A stretch of DNA of 64,000 nucleotides from Chrysophaeum taylorii (taxonomy: Eukaryota; Sar; Pelagophyceae; Pelagomonadales; Pelagomonadaceae), in the NCBI GenBank assembly GCA_029834535.1, contig JAQMWT010000037.1, positions 1 to 64,000 of the forward strand, in the 5' to 3' direction. Of the stretch, positions 10,330 to 22,130 are shown one piece after another. The notes under the pieces are model-generated. The model was given only the letters and a program-made list of their open reading frames with translations. It was not told where the DNA came from and made no database searches. Positions within the stretch are counted from its first letter, which is position 1; each line of letters starts with the position of its first letter. Both the position numbers and the translations under genes were made by a program.

Positions 10330-12706
10330 ATGCTTCTCCTCGCCATCGTCATCGCTGCCGTCAACGCGGTCGACAGTGAGAGCTGGTTCAAGAACGGAGA
10401 GTGAGTCCCCGCGACGCTTTGTATATTTATTTCGCGCTCCTTTAGACTTGGTAATTATTTTTGCGTTGTGCGTTTCTCTGGTGACGACGCGCTACCCCCA
10501 CAGGCCCAGCAAGAATTGCGCCTGGGTCTCCGAGTACGTGCCCATTCGGTGCGATGTCAAGGGCGAGGACGCGACGCTTGCCATGGACGCGTGAGCAACA
10601 ACGTCGGGAATGTCTTCTTCGTTCATCCATTTGCAGGTGCGAGGATTCGTGCGCGGGCGCGTCGATCGACGACGGAAGCATGGACGCCGTCGACGACGCG
10701 ATCATGATGTACTACAAGGGCGGGCAGTACAACGAGTGCCCCGAGGAGACGATGTACTGTGAGTTATTAGCCCTTGCTGCTGCTGCTGTCTTTTCTTCTT
10801 TCTGATAGGTATCACGCTCAGGGGAGCACGACGCGAGCGTCTACGGCGGCTACGCGGGCTGCGTCGGAGAATATCTTTACACGCCCTGCGAGCAGGATGG
10901 CTTCGACCCCGACGCAACCGACGCGGGCGAAAAACCCTTCCAGTTCAACGAGACGACGATGGAGTGCGTGCCGACGGGCACCACGCCCACGACCCGAAGT
11001 TTCTGGATTATCTGGGGTCTCCCTTCTGACACGAACACGCTCGTCAACATGACCGGGCTCAATCCGGTTGTCAAGTTTCCGCTCCTGCGCATGACCTATC
11101 CGAGTTACACGTGGCAGGGCGAGGAGATCGCGGACGACTCGAATGCGATCCCGAAGATGAAGTCGTGGCTGACGTACTTGAACGTTATGACCGAGGAGCA
11201 AGTCGAGGACTACAACGTCGTGATGACCAAGGGCACCGAGGCGGGCATGGTCACGCTCATCGCCGCCAAGATCCTCGAGCTCGCGAGCACCACGTGCAAC
11301 CGCAACTTCTGCCAGTTCATGCAAGCGCCCGCATACGGCTACGCGTCCTCTGATTCGGAGAGGCTCGCCAACGCGAACAAGGACTTATTTTTCACGGAGG
11401 GGTGCCCGGACGAGTTTGATCCGCAAGACGTTACGATTTCGGATATGGGGTGGTTCCCAGGTCAGTGCTAATAACTTCCGACGACGCATGCACGATCATC
11501 ATCATCATCATCAACAACTCGAAGACTAAACCTTTTTTTTTTCTCGCCAGGCAACGTTCTCCCGTCGTGCGCGGGCTTCGACAACGTCTCCTACTCGGCC
11601 GACTCGACCTCCGCCAACTCTCCGTGGATCGAGACGATGGTCTGGCCCGAGAACCCGTCGGGCGTCCTCAAGACTCCGCAGATCCCTGACAGCAACCGCC
11701 GTATTTGCGACGGGTGCTACGTATACCCGCAGTTTTTCGGCATGAACGGCAACGAGGTTGCCGAGATCCCAGAGTGCGCGTCGTGGGCGACGTCGGTCAC
11801 GAAAGCGTACTCGGCCGCGGCGCGGACGGGTTTCCTCGTGTACAAAACGGAACCCGCGACCAACGGTGTCTGCCGGCGTCCGAAGCATTTGTCGTCGTAG
11901 TATAGTCTTTTATTCCCGGCGGCGGCGCAGGCTTCTACATCGACGAGATCGCGTCGGATCTTACGACGCTTACGTACGGCGATTACTCGGAGTGGTCGTG
12001 GTGGGGCCACGTCCAAATCGTCGACATGCTGACTACAAAGCCGTACACCGACCCGACCTCGTGGATTGGCGCCTACGCCATCATCCAAAATCGCAAGTGG
12101 GAAGCCATCATCGACGGGTTCGAAGGCTGCCCGTACGTCGAAGTCACCAATCCCAACGCGGGCGCCTACGTCTGGTTTCGCATGCTCGAGCCGTATCTCG
12201 GGTTGACGGAAGGGTATGCCGAGCCAACGTTCTTCCTCGAGACGATGGGCGTTCGCGCCACCACCTACTTCTTTGGCTTCCGCGGTGCCGATCCCGCCAC
12301 CTACTACGGGGACAACTACACAAACTACGACTTCGTCCGTCTCCAGCTCTTCCGCGACGTCTACGTCTACGAAGAAGTCGCTCGTCGAGCTGCGATTGTC
12401 TGCTCGGGCGGGACCGTCGAAGGCTTCGTGTCGGGCGAGCAGTGGGCCGAGATGATGGGGGCCGGTCGCCGCCGCCGTCTCGTCGCGGGCGGCGGACGCC
12501 TCACGGTCGACGACCACAAGGACCTCATCGCCAACCACGCTCCCCACCTTTCGGCCGAGCAGGCCGAGGTCCACGCAGCCCAGGCCGCCTACTCCCAAAA
12601 GGCGCACGACGACGTCCAAGCCCATTGCGCGCCGGAGTACGCGACCTCTTGTCTCTACCGCTGGACGGGCGGCAAGCAGGGTTACGACACCGACTTGCCG
12701 CTCTAG
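10330..12706 (+). CDS. Secreted alliinase-like PLP-dependent lyase/aminotransferase (six exons)
   Basis: I assemble six exons: 10330-10400, 10504-10590, 10637-10758, 10822-11460, 11551-11865, 11931-12706. All junctions are GT-AG, and the joined length of 2,010 nt is an exact multiple of three (669 residues). A signal peptide is followed by a Cys-rich module (SWFKNGEPSKNCAWVSEYVP). The catalytic part matches the alliinase/TAA1 branch of fold-type I PLP enzymes in order: AGMVTLIAAKILELAS near the PLP phosphate loop, QAPAYGY (substrate lobe), WPENPSGVLKTP (family form SPNNPEGxLR), CDGCYVYPQFF (family form YDxVYYWPHY), and SWATSVTKAYSAAARTGFLV, where the Lys corresponds to the PLP-binding Lys of the family's MSKxTGHxGxRxGW block. 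The C-terminal block NPNAGAYVWFRMLEP matches the family's YAWVKCE region. Chemistry could be C-S lysis or transamination. The family call is good; the substrate is unknown. Confidence 0.75.
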
Positions 12707-13200
12707 GAAGCGGCGGCGGCGGCGGCGATCGCCGCCGCCGCTTGTAAATACGCGAGAGACGAAGTAACGCAGCAGGCCTCCACCCGACCGACCGACAAAA
12801 ATATCGCACGGCGCGTCTTTTTTGTTTAAACGCGCGCGCGCTCCATATGTTCACATAATGGACAATAATTGAGAGGCGCGCGAGGCGATAGACCGACATC
12901 CACACCCCTCTTGTTTCGTCGGACCGACTCATCACTCCTCGTGTATTTTTTGATCAACTGCTTGAGATTGTGCGTCCCATCATCACACGGCGCGACGAGT
13001 ATCAAGGTGGTGCACCGGCCCTCACACCACCTTTGTTGTTGTTGTTGTTGTTGTTGTTGAGTGGCTTCCTGTGATTGCCCGCTCGCGACATGACATGACA
13101 TGACACGCGACACGACGTGAAGAAAAAAGAAGAAGACATCGTCGTCGGATGAAGAAAAGTAAGGGTCACGCATATATAAAAACACACCCGCATCGCCTCT
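12707..13200. other. Convergent intergenic region with palindrome and microsatellite
   Basis: The region lies between the stops of the alliinase-like gene (plus) and the YkgJ-DUF1415 gene (minus). It holds a GC-only palindrome at 12716-12741, ten bases after the stop, and a (TTG)n run near 13,034-13,060. No gene is visible. Confidence 0.5.
12716..12741. terminator. GC palindrome just after a stop codon
   Basis: GGC repeats run into the centre CGATCG and out through the complementary GCC repeats. The arms pair perfectly over 13 bp, including the centre. The position, ten bases past the stop of the alliinase-like gene, suggests a 3'-end or RNA-stability structure; the function is inferred. Confidence 0.4.
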
Positions 13201-14220
13201 TCATGAAGTTGTTGAGGGAGGATGACGGCAGGCATTAAAGCGAGCTTGGAGCGCAGGCGTGCCCATGGCGTTGAGGGTACGCTCGTTGTCGGCGGCGATT
13301 TGGCGCGTCGCCGCCGCGGCGCCCTCTATCGCGCTCGCTCTCACCAGGGAGACGGTTGGGTGCGGCCTACGAAGAATATTACCCAAGAAACCAAAACAAA
13401 CGGACGCGCGCTTTTCGAAATGGATGGGCGCGTCGTCGGGCTCGTCGGCAAAAAGCCAGTTAGGGTGGAATCCCGCGAGCTGGACGACGTCCGCGAGGCA
13501 GGGATCTTCGCTCGCGCCAAACTCGACATCCTCAACGTAGTCTACGATCTCTCGGAAGGTCTCAAAGGACGTCACACAGAGGTCGGGAAAGACCACAAAG
13601 ACGATCGCGAGGTTGTCCTCGGGGAGGTCTTCAACCGCTTCCCTGATGGCAACGCTAGCGCCGTCGCGCGTCGTCGCGTCAGACTGAACATAGCGCGTTC
13701 GCGCCGACCGGGCCCACGGACAAAGGTCGAGATCGGCGACGAGTTGCGCCCAGCGCTCGGTGTCCGCGACCGCCGCAGCGCGGCGGGACGGAAATCGACG
13801 CAGCCAAGCGGCCCATTCGGCCGCCGCGGCAGTCGCCTCGCTCTCTTCGACTACCGGCGCACTATCGCTACTAATGCCCTCGCACGGTTCGGCCTCCCAG
13901 GTCGCGGGGGATCTCAGGATGCGGGGCCAGAACGGATACGCCCGGCACTGCGTCGGTCGCACCTCGTGCGCAGCGCAACGGTTCTCCTCGGTCAACAGCA
14001 CGCACTGCTCGCCTCTCTGGAGCCTGCGCCACCCGCCCTCGAGTCGCACGTCGGTCAGTTCGTTGGCCTGCAGCTCCGCAGCCTCCGCGGGATTCAGCCA
14101 CACGTCGCCCTCCACGCGACAGCAGTCCCCGCACTGCGTGCAGGCGAACCTCAACGAACTCACGCTCAACAAGTTCACCCAGATCATGCTTACCCTCATT
14201 GACTTTCCCCTCATCATCAT
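13201..14220 (-). CDS. YkgJ-type CxxCxxCC protein fused to DUF1415
   Basis: I start at the first ATG of a three-Met run, giving 339 residues. The N-terminal part has CTQCGDCC and, about 50 residues on, CAAHEVRPTQCRAYPFWP. This is the Cys pattern of the YkgJ zinc/iron-chelating family (PF03692). The C-terminal half begins DLCPWARSARTRYV and contains VQLAGFHPNWLF, DAPIHFEKR and a late HPTVSLVR block, the signature of DUF1415 (PF07209). Both families are usually separate bacterial-type proteins of unknown biochemical role. The fusion hints that they act together in metal or redox chemistry, which is inference. A hydrophobic stretch after the start could be a signal. Confidence 0.8.
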   Translation of the reverse strand: MMMRGKSMRVSMIWVNLLSVSSLRFACTQCGDCCRVEGDVWLNPAEAAELQANELTDVRLEGGWRRLQRGEQCVLLTEENRCAAHEVRPTQCRAYPFWPRILRSPATWEAEPCEGISSDSAPVVEESEATAAAAEWAAWLRRFPSRRAAAVADTERWAQLVADLDLCPWARSARTRYVQSDATTRDGASVAIREAVEDLPEDNLAIVFVVFPDLCVTSFETFREIVDYVEDVEFGASEDPCLADVVQLAGFHPNWLFADEPDDAPIHFEKRASVCFGFLGNILRRPHPTVSLVRASAIEGAAAATRQIAADNERTLNAMGTPALQARFNACRHPPSTTS

Positions 14221-15980
14221 CGGACGACGGTAGGCCAGCGTCTGCGTCGCAATCAAGATTTACGATGAGTCGTCGTCGGCTGCTCGAATTCTGGAATCGG
14301 TGGCGGCGAATGTCCTTCCCGTTGAAGTGCCCCTTCCGTGGCCATCGCCGCGATAACGACGACGGCGCACGACCCAGTCCCCGGAATGCGCGGACCAAGC
14401 TTGGTCCAACGGATGGATGGATGTGATGTGTATACTCCTGGGTCGGCTCCAATTTGATCGCGGCCAACGGCGCCCACGGTTGCACGCACGACGTCCCCTT
14501 GATTCGTAAAAAATAAAAAGTGCTTACGACGCCGTGTGGGTTGTGCTTTGCACCAGCTCGATCTTGGATTGGGCGGCGACGCGCGCGTAGTCGGCAGCGC
14601 GTCGCGCGTCGACCGCTGCGCGCCACTTTGTGTGTGTGGTTGCGCAAATAGACGCAATTTTTCGCAACAGAGGGTACGCCGATGTTACGACGCTCTCGTG
14701 AAACGGCGGCGGCGCATCTCTTGCTCGGATAACTTCACGCTTAACACCTCGTAGTTCGACGAACGCGATAACGACGTTCTTTTCGAAGCCACGAGATAAT
14801 CGAAAACGTCGAGCTGCCCGCGGCACAATCCAATAATGCAACTATGTTCCTCTCATATGTGGATGCGCGCCACAGAGCGACGTAGGAAACTTGGAACCAG
14901 CGCCAGAAGAATTGTACTTTCCTGCCGAACGCCTCGACCCTCTCGTCTCTCCGAGAACGCTTCCATCACGCGGGAATGTCGTCATCCCGCCTATGCCAAA
15001 GGCACGACGGCCGCAGACGAACAATTTTTTTGCGTCGACTAAGAACCTTTGACCATATGCTCATTCGGCGTGGCTCGCCGCGGAGACCGGGAGCGCCTCG
15101 CTGCTGGCGACGTCGCTGCCCTCGAACGTAGCGTCCCATTGCTTGTCGATGGACTGCTCTTGTCCTTGTCGGCTTGACTTTGAGCGTGGCTTCCGAACCG
15201 CGCGTGCCACGCGCGACGAGGATGCTATCGAGTGGTGTCGCGAGCAAACTCTTAGCTTTGAGTCGTCGTCGTCGAGCTTCCGAAACGCCGCCCTTATTGC
15301 AGCTTGCTTTTCGCGAGCGCATTTCGATCTGTGCGACAGCGAGTGTATGCGCGGCCGCGATTTGGTGGATTTTAATAACGACAAAAATTCGCTGCTTGTC
15401 TCCTGGAGATATGTTCAAGTTACCGACGACGGGCCAACGCGAACAACCCCCTCTCGAACGACTAAGGGGGGCAATCCCCTCGGAGGGCGGTCGTTGTGGG
15501 CCAGCCCCACGCACTCCCCGCCCCACTTCGCCGACCTCCGCCTGCCTCTCTTACTGCGCATCTCCATCTTTTACAACAACAACAACAACAACAACGGCTC
15601 GCTCTGCGAACGCGAACCAGGAGCAACAGACTCGAACGCCTGCTCGTTTTTTGCTCTGAGATGCGCACCCCGTCTCGGGGCTGCATGTGCCCCCCCCTCC
15701 CCTCTTTTCTATCCTCGCCTTTTGATTCCCTTCATGTTTTCGCTACTTTGTTTTGCTCTTCGCGAGACCACGCACCCGCGGTGTACGGCTGCCGCGACGG
15801 CTGCCGCGACGGGCGCCACTCTGGCGCCGCCTTTTCGTTTGCTCTGGTTTTTTACTCGTTTGCTGTTCTCACCTTGCGCTGCGCGACGACCGTTCCGGCG
15901 CTGCCTTCGACTTGCTGCGAGCTTTTTATTTCTCTGATTCTTTTTTTATTGCCGCGCGACGATTTTTGCCGACCTCCACC
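14221..15980. other. No recognisable gene; probable 5' part of decayed retroelement
   Basis: Frames are short and show no domain I recognise. A minus-strand frame at 15061-15384 (107 codons) reads as a basic/acidic segment without family features. From about 15,450 the plus strand becomes Ser/Pro/Arg-rich with an (AAC)n run near 15,573-15,595, leading into the endonuclease remnant at 16 kb. Confidence 0.4.
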
Positions 15981-15984
15981 CGTA

Positions 15985-17905
15985 TGAGTACGTACGCGTT
16001 CTTGGGCGATGCGTTTCACGATTGGCGACCAGGAGAGGCCACTTCGCGCGGCGGCTTTGAGGTCTGGTTGGTTCCACAATGTCGACGCCCTTCCGACCAG
16101 CGCGCGCTTTGAAGACGCGTTGATGGGAAAAATCGCACGCGCCTACGTCGATGTTATCTTGCTCGCTGATGTCCGGTGGAGTGATATGACGGGCCTAGAG
16201 ATTCTCGAGTTGCTACGCGCCCATTAGTAGTATGCAGAGTTTTTGGAGAAGACTAGGACAAACATCGCCCATCAGGCGCCGCCTCCTCATACACCGCATC
16301 TTCCTCGCGGCGCCCGCGCCGCGGTCTCTCTCGCCTCGTTCTCGACCGTGCTACCGATCTGCGCCGCTGGGCGCGGTAGTATTGTGGCGTCGTGCTCTAG
16401 CGCGAGCGAGATTCTTCGCTGGCCATCGTAGGCGTCTGCGCGCCGCCGCCGCTGGGGAACTGCGTCGGACGCCGGTGGCAGGATACACAAATCAGCTCTT
16501 TGAGCCCCGAGCGTCTTGCTAGGGCGGGTACTATGTCCTCCAGCCCGACCTAGAGAAGACGACCGTGAACATTGAAATTCTGGGTATGCCAGCTCTGGTT
16601 GCGGGCGACTAGAACGTCACCCGGGAGGGACCCTGGGGCGCGTGTTACCGATCTTGCGCGCGACTCCAAGTTATATCATCTTGATGAGTGGATGCGCTGG
16701 TTCGGTGCGAGTACCGTCGACCTGTGGGTACGCTCGTAGTCACAATCCGACTCCTACCCTCTGCCGCAGCGCTTCCAACGACATGAGCTTTTTTTTTTTC
16801 GTGACTTTTCGCAGCGTTGTAGCATCGACGCTCGTTTAGCGCGAGCGTTCTCTTGCCGTTGTCCAACCCGGACCACTGGCCAATAGACTTGGAACTCAAT
16901 CTGGATAGCGTTCTCGGGGTCGATGAAGCTGCGCTTCGGACCCTACCAAGGCCCTCAGTCCTACCGCCCTCGCCGTCCGGTCAACGATAACGTTGCTCCT
17001 GATCTCTATCAGGATTAGCGTATCTCGACTGGCTTCGATCTGACGTTTTCCGATTTAATTCGCCACTTTGTCGACGACCTTGTGAGTAGGCTCCGGCGGA
17101 CTTGTCCGGTAGCTCTGGATAGCACATGCTACAAAAAGCTTTGAGGCAAGCGGAATTTTCTCTTTCGCTTCGAACGTTTTTTGAACAGCGCTTTGTTTCT
17201 GGATTCACTACCTACAACGCGAAGTAGAATTCTTTGTTGTTGAAGCGAGCACGGTTGAGCGAATGAACAAATCGGTTGGTCATACAAACAACTGCAACCC
17301 TCGGAGGTGTTGTTTGGTGACCATCCTGGGTCGACTAAATTCATGCGGATTGTTTGGAGTCGACGACGACGCGTTTGTTAAATAAATCGGGGCGGCCTTT
17401 GACCCCAAAAACTGTGCTGCCGTGTCGCATTCTTCCGCATTATTTGTGTGTTGATCGGTTTGAAATTGGGATTCTACGGCGTGAGTTTCGTCGGTTCCCG
17501 CGGCCATTATTATTACGCTTTCTAGGGTTGGTGTGCGCTGCCTCCCCGCGAAAGACCGCTGCCTCGCGGGCGTGTTCCAACTGGAACCTTTCTCTCTCAT
17601 TGCCGCTAAGCCCCGCTGCGATCCGGGACGCAATGATTCGTTGCCGTGCCCGCCGTCACACCTCCGTACCTGAACACAGGCGCCCCACTCTACCTACCTT
17701 TCCAGCCACTCCACCGTCGTCGCCCGGTTTCCCGCGTGGGGCCGCGCGTTGTTCTGCGAGTGATAGCTCTGATGGTCGGCCGCCGCACCAAGATCATTTC
17801 TACGCAGTCAGCGACGGATCCGTGTCCAGCGGTGAGGGCGGCGCTGTTTCATTATTTTCGCGACCCTGCCACCCCACAGCTCCACGACGAGCTACACTTT
17901 GATCT
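15985..17905 (+). pseudogene. Decayed non-LTR retrotransposon (endonuclease and RNase H remnants)
   Basis: Broken plus-strand frames give pieces in the expected order for a non-LTR element. FHNVDALPTSARFED followed by YVDVILLADVRW (16,078-16,185) resembles the start of an APE-type endonuclease. MPALVAGD, a stop, then NVT (about 16,588-16,620) resembles the GDFN block of that domain. HFYAVSDGSVSSGEGGAV (about 17,795-17,850) resembles the first RNase H block. Between them only scraps are readable, and I could not place a clear reverse transcriptase core. At least several frameshifts and stops are present, so nothing here is functional. The assignment rests on short motifs. Confidence 0.4.
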
Positions 17906-20439
17906 CTCGTCGTCGTCGTGATGTCCTCCCCTGGTTCCCGGCGAAAGTTGTTCTTGAAAAAAAGACCGCTGTGCACACTCTGGCCTCGCGCTGCGTGTGC
18001 CTGTCTCGTTCGGCGATATTTATGCGCACTACACTCCGCGCCTCGCGACGCATTTTGATTCGTGTGATCTCGAACGAGTGCGTTTCCACCCCGAACGCCG
18101 CAAATCCTCTGGCCAGTTCACCTTTGTCGAGTCTCTCCAGCATCTTTCTGATGGCCTCGCGGCGCTGGTCGGTGTGGTACAGGTGCGGATGACCCTTCTT
18201 GCAGGCACGTCTGTCATGGCAAAGCGGTGGATTTTTGCCTTCCATCGGCGTCGTCGTTTGTGATAGGGGTTGCTCGAATTTGCTCGCGCAGCTTGTAGTT
18301 GCGCGCCTTCGCGCATATGAGCCTGCGGATGGATGTTGACCCTCTATTTTTGTTCGTCCGGACATATTTTTGCGGCCCGTGCAAGTCTTTCACGGCAAGC
18401 GCCGCGCGGGTGAAGTTCCTCAATTCTCGCGAGCCACTCTGTTTCCTTTTGTCGTCGTCCCTGATCACGCGTTTCGCTGTTGTCGCCGCCTTGGTTCTTT
18501 TTGAGTCGCCTCCCCATCTTTTGGCTACATGCCCACATCCCACTTTGACGGCGGCGCGAAAGAGTTGTGTGGCTACTCTGCTGCTTCATCCTCTTGTACT
18601 CGCGACTTCGTGGGTCGGGTTGAGTTGCCGGCGGGGCTTATTGCCATCCTTGTTGCTAGTGCCGTTGATGCTGATGACATATGTGTTCTCCCGACATTTG
18701 GCCGCCTCCCTTCCCTCGGGACAAGTTATGGCGGCTTGTTTTTTTGGAAGCATCGGCTGCGACCGTCTCCAAGCGTCGTCTTCTCGTGTCTTTCTTCGTA
18801 GCAACGCCTTCCGCTGTCTCTGTTTGCTTCCTTTCTTCACCGTGCTCTTCTTGAATCAGTCACTTCCTCTGTTTGCTACTCTTTTCGCCTTGCTTCTCAT
18901 GCTTCTCATCCATTTTGTTCTATTTTTTTCACGCGTCCGTTTTCTCTTCTTCTAACTACTTTCTTTTCTGCTCACACCCCTTCTTCTTCTTCTTCTTCTT
19001 CTTCTCTCTGTTTCTCTACCCCCCTTGCATCCGCCGCCAATCTTTGCACACACCTTTTTCTTGCTTTCTCTTCTTCTTCTTCTTCTTCGCCGTCCTCTCT
19101 GGTCTTTTATGCCTCTTTCACTGCGTTCATCCATTCCGGCTTTATTATTAATAAAGTACTAGGGGGGTTGTTCCCACTACCAACATTCCTCAGTCGCTGC
19201 GCCAGGGTGCCAACCGCACCCTCGGTGCTCCAACCAACCAAAAGGGGCGCTCGTCGACCAGGATTTTTTCATCATCCGGGCATCGTCATGATTCCGTGCG
19301 GGCCGAAGTTTAGTAGGAAGGCGCCACCATTGGATGCGCCACGCACCTTTCATTCACTAGGCCCGAAATATACCACGAAAATTTGGCTTGCGGCTGGAGT
19401 TTTTTGAGGCCTCAAACCTCAGACCTCAACGGTAGGAATGACAAACTAAAATAATATATACCACCACCACTGAGCGTTTGTGGCCCAACACGAAAAGACG
19501 AGCGGCATTTTTCACAACAGTTTTTTTTTGGCGCTCAACCCCTTCGTCGTCGTCCACCGCTGATGGCGATTTCGCGGACGTCGGCCGGTCCCGGTCTGTA
19601 CGCAAGCCATACCCTCGCCCAGCTCGAGGCCGAGGTGAAAGGACGGAAGAATGCAGTGTTCTAGGCGGAGGCGGTGCGTCGGCGAAAGGAAAAGAATGAC
19701 ATATTGAAGTCGGGTGCAAAAGTGCAAGACTCTATTGGAAGACCATGATTGATGGTCGGTTGACCCGTGAGTACTGGGTCGTCGACCAGGCGATCGTTCT
19801 TGCCGAATGCGGAGGGTCACCACACAATGCAACCCTCTGTGGTGGTCAGGGGCCAACCGACCTCGACGGGGATGAGACCCCAAGACCAAGGCTGACACCT
19901 TTAGTGACCCACCTAGCGCCGTCCTCGAGTCAATGGACTCCGCAAGTCACGCCCCAAATGCTTTCGTTTCGTGTCATGCAGTTGTTCGTCGAACATCTAA
20001 TGCCTGAAACAGGCATAACACAATACTTTTCGCAGGGCTTCTACACGTGGGAATCCGTCTCGCGTGGACCTAACGATCTCGCTGACGCTCTTCTCAGCCA
20101 CTGACTGCATCAAGGAGGAATACGACGAGGATCCCGACAACCACTATACCGCCGGGTCTCAAGTGCCGACTCGTACGTCTCCTGCCTGTTCGACCCGAAC
20201 CTGAACTGCATCGCTCGGAGTACGGGGAGGGAAAAAATACGAGGGAGGAGCTGGACGCGAACAAAAAAAGATGATCGCGGCGATGTCTGGGAGGGCGAAA
20301 ATCGTTTCGCGTGGTACTTCAACGAACAGGACTGGAAGCCTCAGCACGTCGCATGACGGGACTCTTCGGGATCTTGATCCTGCGCTCGCCAAGAGAAGAA
20401 CCCACTAACAGGTGACGCCCCGAAGAAGCTGATGTCGAA
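17906..20439. other. Repeat-derived region without a clear gene
   Basis: Plus-strand sequence after the RNase H remnant becomes T- and CT-rich (many TTC runs at 18,950-19,100), consistent with the 3' part of an old retroelement. From 19,160 to 20,440 short frames are open on both strands but none has a recognisable domain. Confidence 0.4.
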
Positions 20440-20970
20440 GTGCCCGGAGCGAGTTCACGACGACGGCGTATTCCAAATTTGACGCGTCGCCCCAAAACGA
20501 CCGTTCGAATTTCTCGAGCATTGACGAGGGAAACATCTACCTCCAGTACTGGTTGTTTCTCGCGCCGAAGGCCGAGCGTGGAACTAGCGACGACGAGGCT
20601 GGTCCCACCCCGATGCTGCTGCTGCTGCTGCCGATATGGGCAACGGGAGGGAATCGTCGATTTCTATCGTCAGTCATGGCAGCTCCGGCGGTGGCCGCCG
20701 AAATGCGAACGTGAGAGCAGCTGAGATTCTGGCTCAGTCCATGTCGAAACAAATGGAGGCCGAATCGGCGAGGAAGTCTCGCCGGGATTTCCGGGAGGAG
20801 CAGAAGGAAATGCACGATGTACAGAAGCAGGTCTTCATCCTCGCCATAAGGCCTTGCACCTCGCGTTGGCCCTCCTCGTTCGTCGCTCTTCAGCGAAGAA
20901 GGTTGTTTCACTCGTTTCTATTCCGCCACTCCAATGTGTTGTGGCCTCCTTTCAGTTTATTTTATGAATA
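20440..20970 (+). other. Possible second ORF of the PIF/Harbinger element
   Basis: A plus-strand frame (20,636 onward) encodes a charged helical segment (MEAESARKSRRDFREEQKEM) of the kind found at the C-terminus of Myb/trihelix helper proteins in PIF/Harbinger elements. It lies next to, and on the opposite strand from, the transposase remnant, the usual arrangement. I cannot find the DNA-binding part intact. The assignment is tentative. Confidence 0.3.
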
Positions 20971-21051
20971 ACGAGCGGGTGGCGTCGTCGTCGACTTAGA
21001 GATGTGGGAGTTGCCACTCTCGATAGGGCGTGCGGACCACAAGCCGAGACG

Positions 21052-22130
21052 TTAGTAGCGGAATTTGGACCGGGCAGGACGCGTGTCGAGGCGGCAAGCT
21101 GCAGTGTGGTGTGTTCGTGATTTCAGCACACCGAGGGCAGACATCGAGTTCGCATCGCCGACCTCGAGTGCCATGCAAAGGTCTGGGCCGCCCCCTGTTT
21201 CGAGAAGAGGCACACGGTCCGCGAAGAAGCTGCCACCGTCGCCGCGCATATACTTCGCCTGTCTGCTTTCGAGGCACGCATCAATGCATAAATTGTGCAG
21301 GATCCTGCACGCGAAGACGACCTGGGAGGTCAAAGACAACGAGCCGTTAAGCGGCCGCCAGAGGATCCCCCACAACACCGTCAGAATGCCAAAGGCACAC
21401 TCGATGGTGATACGAGAGTTGAAATGCCACAAGTTGAAACTGCCTTTCCAGGTGTCTAGGTTATTATTACGCATTGGCCAGGGAACGACCATGAACTCAC
21501 TGGCGCGGTAGGCGGCGTCCCCGGCAATCCAGTACGGTTGCAACATCCGCCCAGCGTCGAGCTCCGCGCCGAGCCAGCTCGCGTCGAAAGGCGGTGGAGT
21601 CGTGAGTACTCCCCGGGCACCGGATACTGCCGAAGAGAAACGAAACTTCTTCTTCGCATCGCAGACGACCTGAAGGTTGACGGCGTAGAAGCTCTAACGG
21701 TTGTAGTGGTGCCACGGTTTGCCGCCGCACTCTCGCGATTCCGCGGTTCGCGGATGCAAACCGCCATCCCGTCGACGGCGCCCCCGCAGCCACGGACGAC
21801 GTTTCCACCACTCCGCTCTATGCGAACTCCGTCTCGAGCTGTTCAAGACGTTCAGAGTTCTCTGGTTTGAACTTGGGAACTGACGGTTGATCGCTCTCAC
21901 CGTTTCGGCGACAGTCAGCCAGTCCGTGACGTTTGCCGTGTCCGCGACGCCGGATGGATCGCCACCAGCGAGCATCCGGAGAGTGATAGCGAGACCCCAC
22001 TTGGGGGAAATGGCCGATCCATCGGGGAAATTGCCGATCCGCTGGATCGAATGGCTGCACTCTCGCTCTTGCGGAGTTCGCTTTTCACGCGAGAGAGAAC
22101 ATAGTCGAACAACTGCCTATTCAACCGGAA
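21052..22130 (-). pseudogene. PIF/Harbinger transposase, frameshifted
   Basis: Minus-strand pieces follow the order of a HARBI1-type transposase. The N-terminal RLNRQLFDYVLSRVKSELRK is followed by a helix-turn-helix block with LAGGDPSGVAD and ETVRAINRQF, then GMAVCIREP (first catalytic Asp region), KPWHHYNR, CPGSTHDSTAF, and finally YWIAGDAAYRASEF (second Asp) and ITIECAFGIL (Glu), ending ACRILHNLCID. The parts lie in at least three frames, so the gene is broken by frameshifts and cannot make one protein. Clear terminal inverted repeats were not found by eye. Confidence 0.75.
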
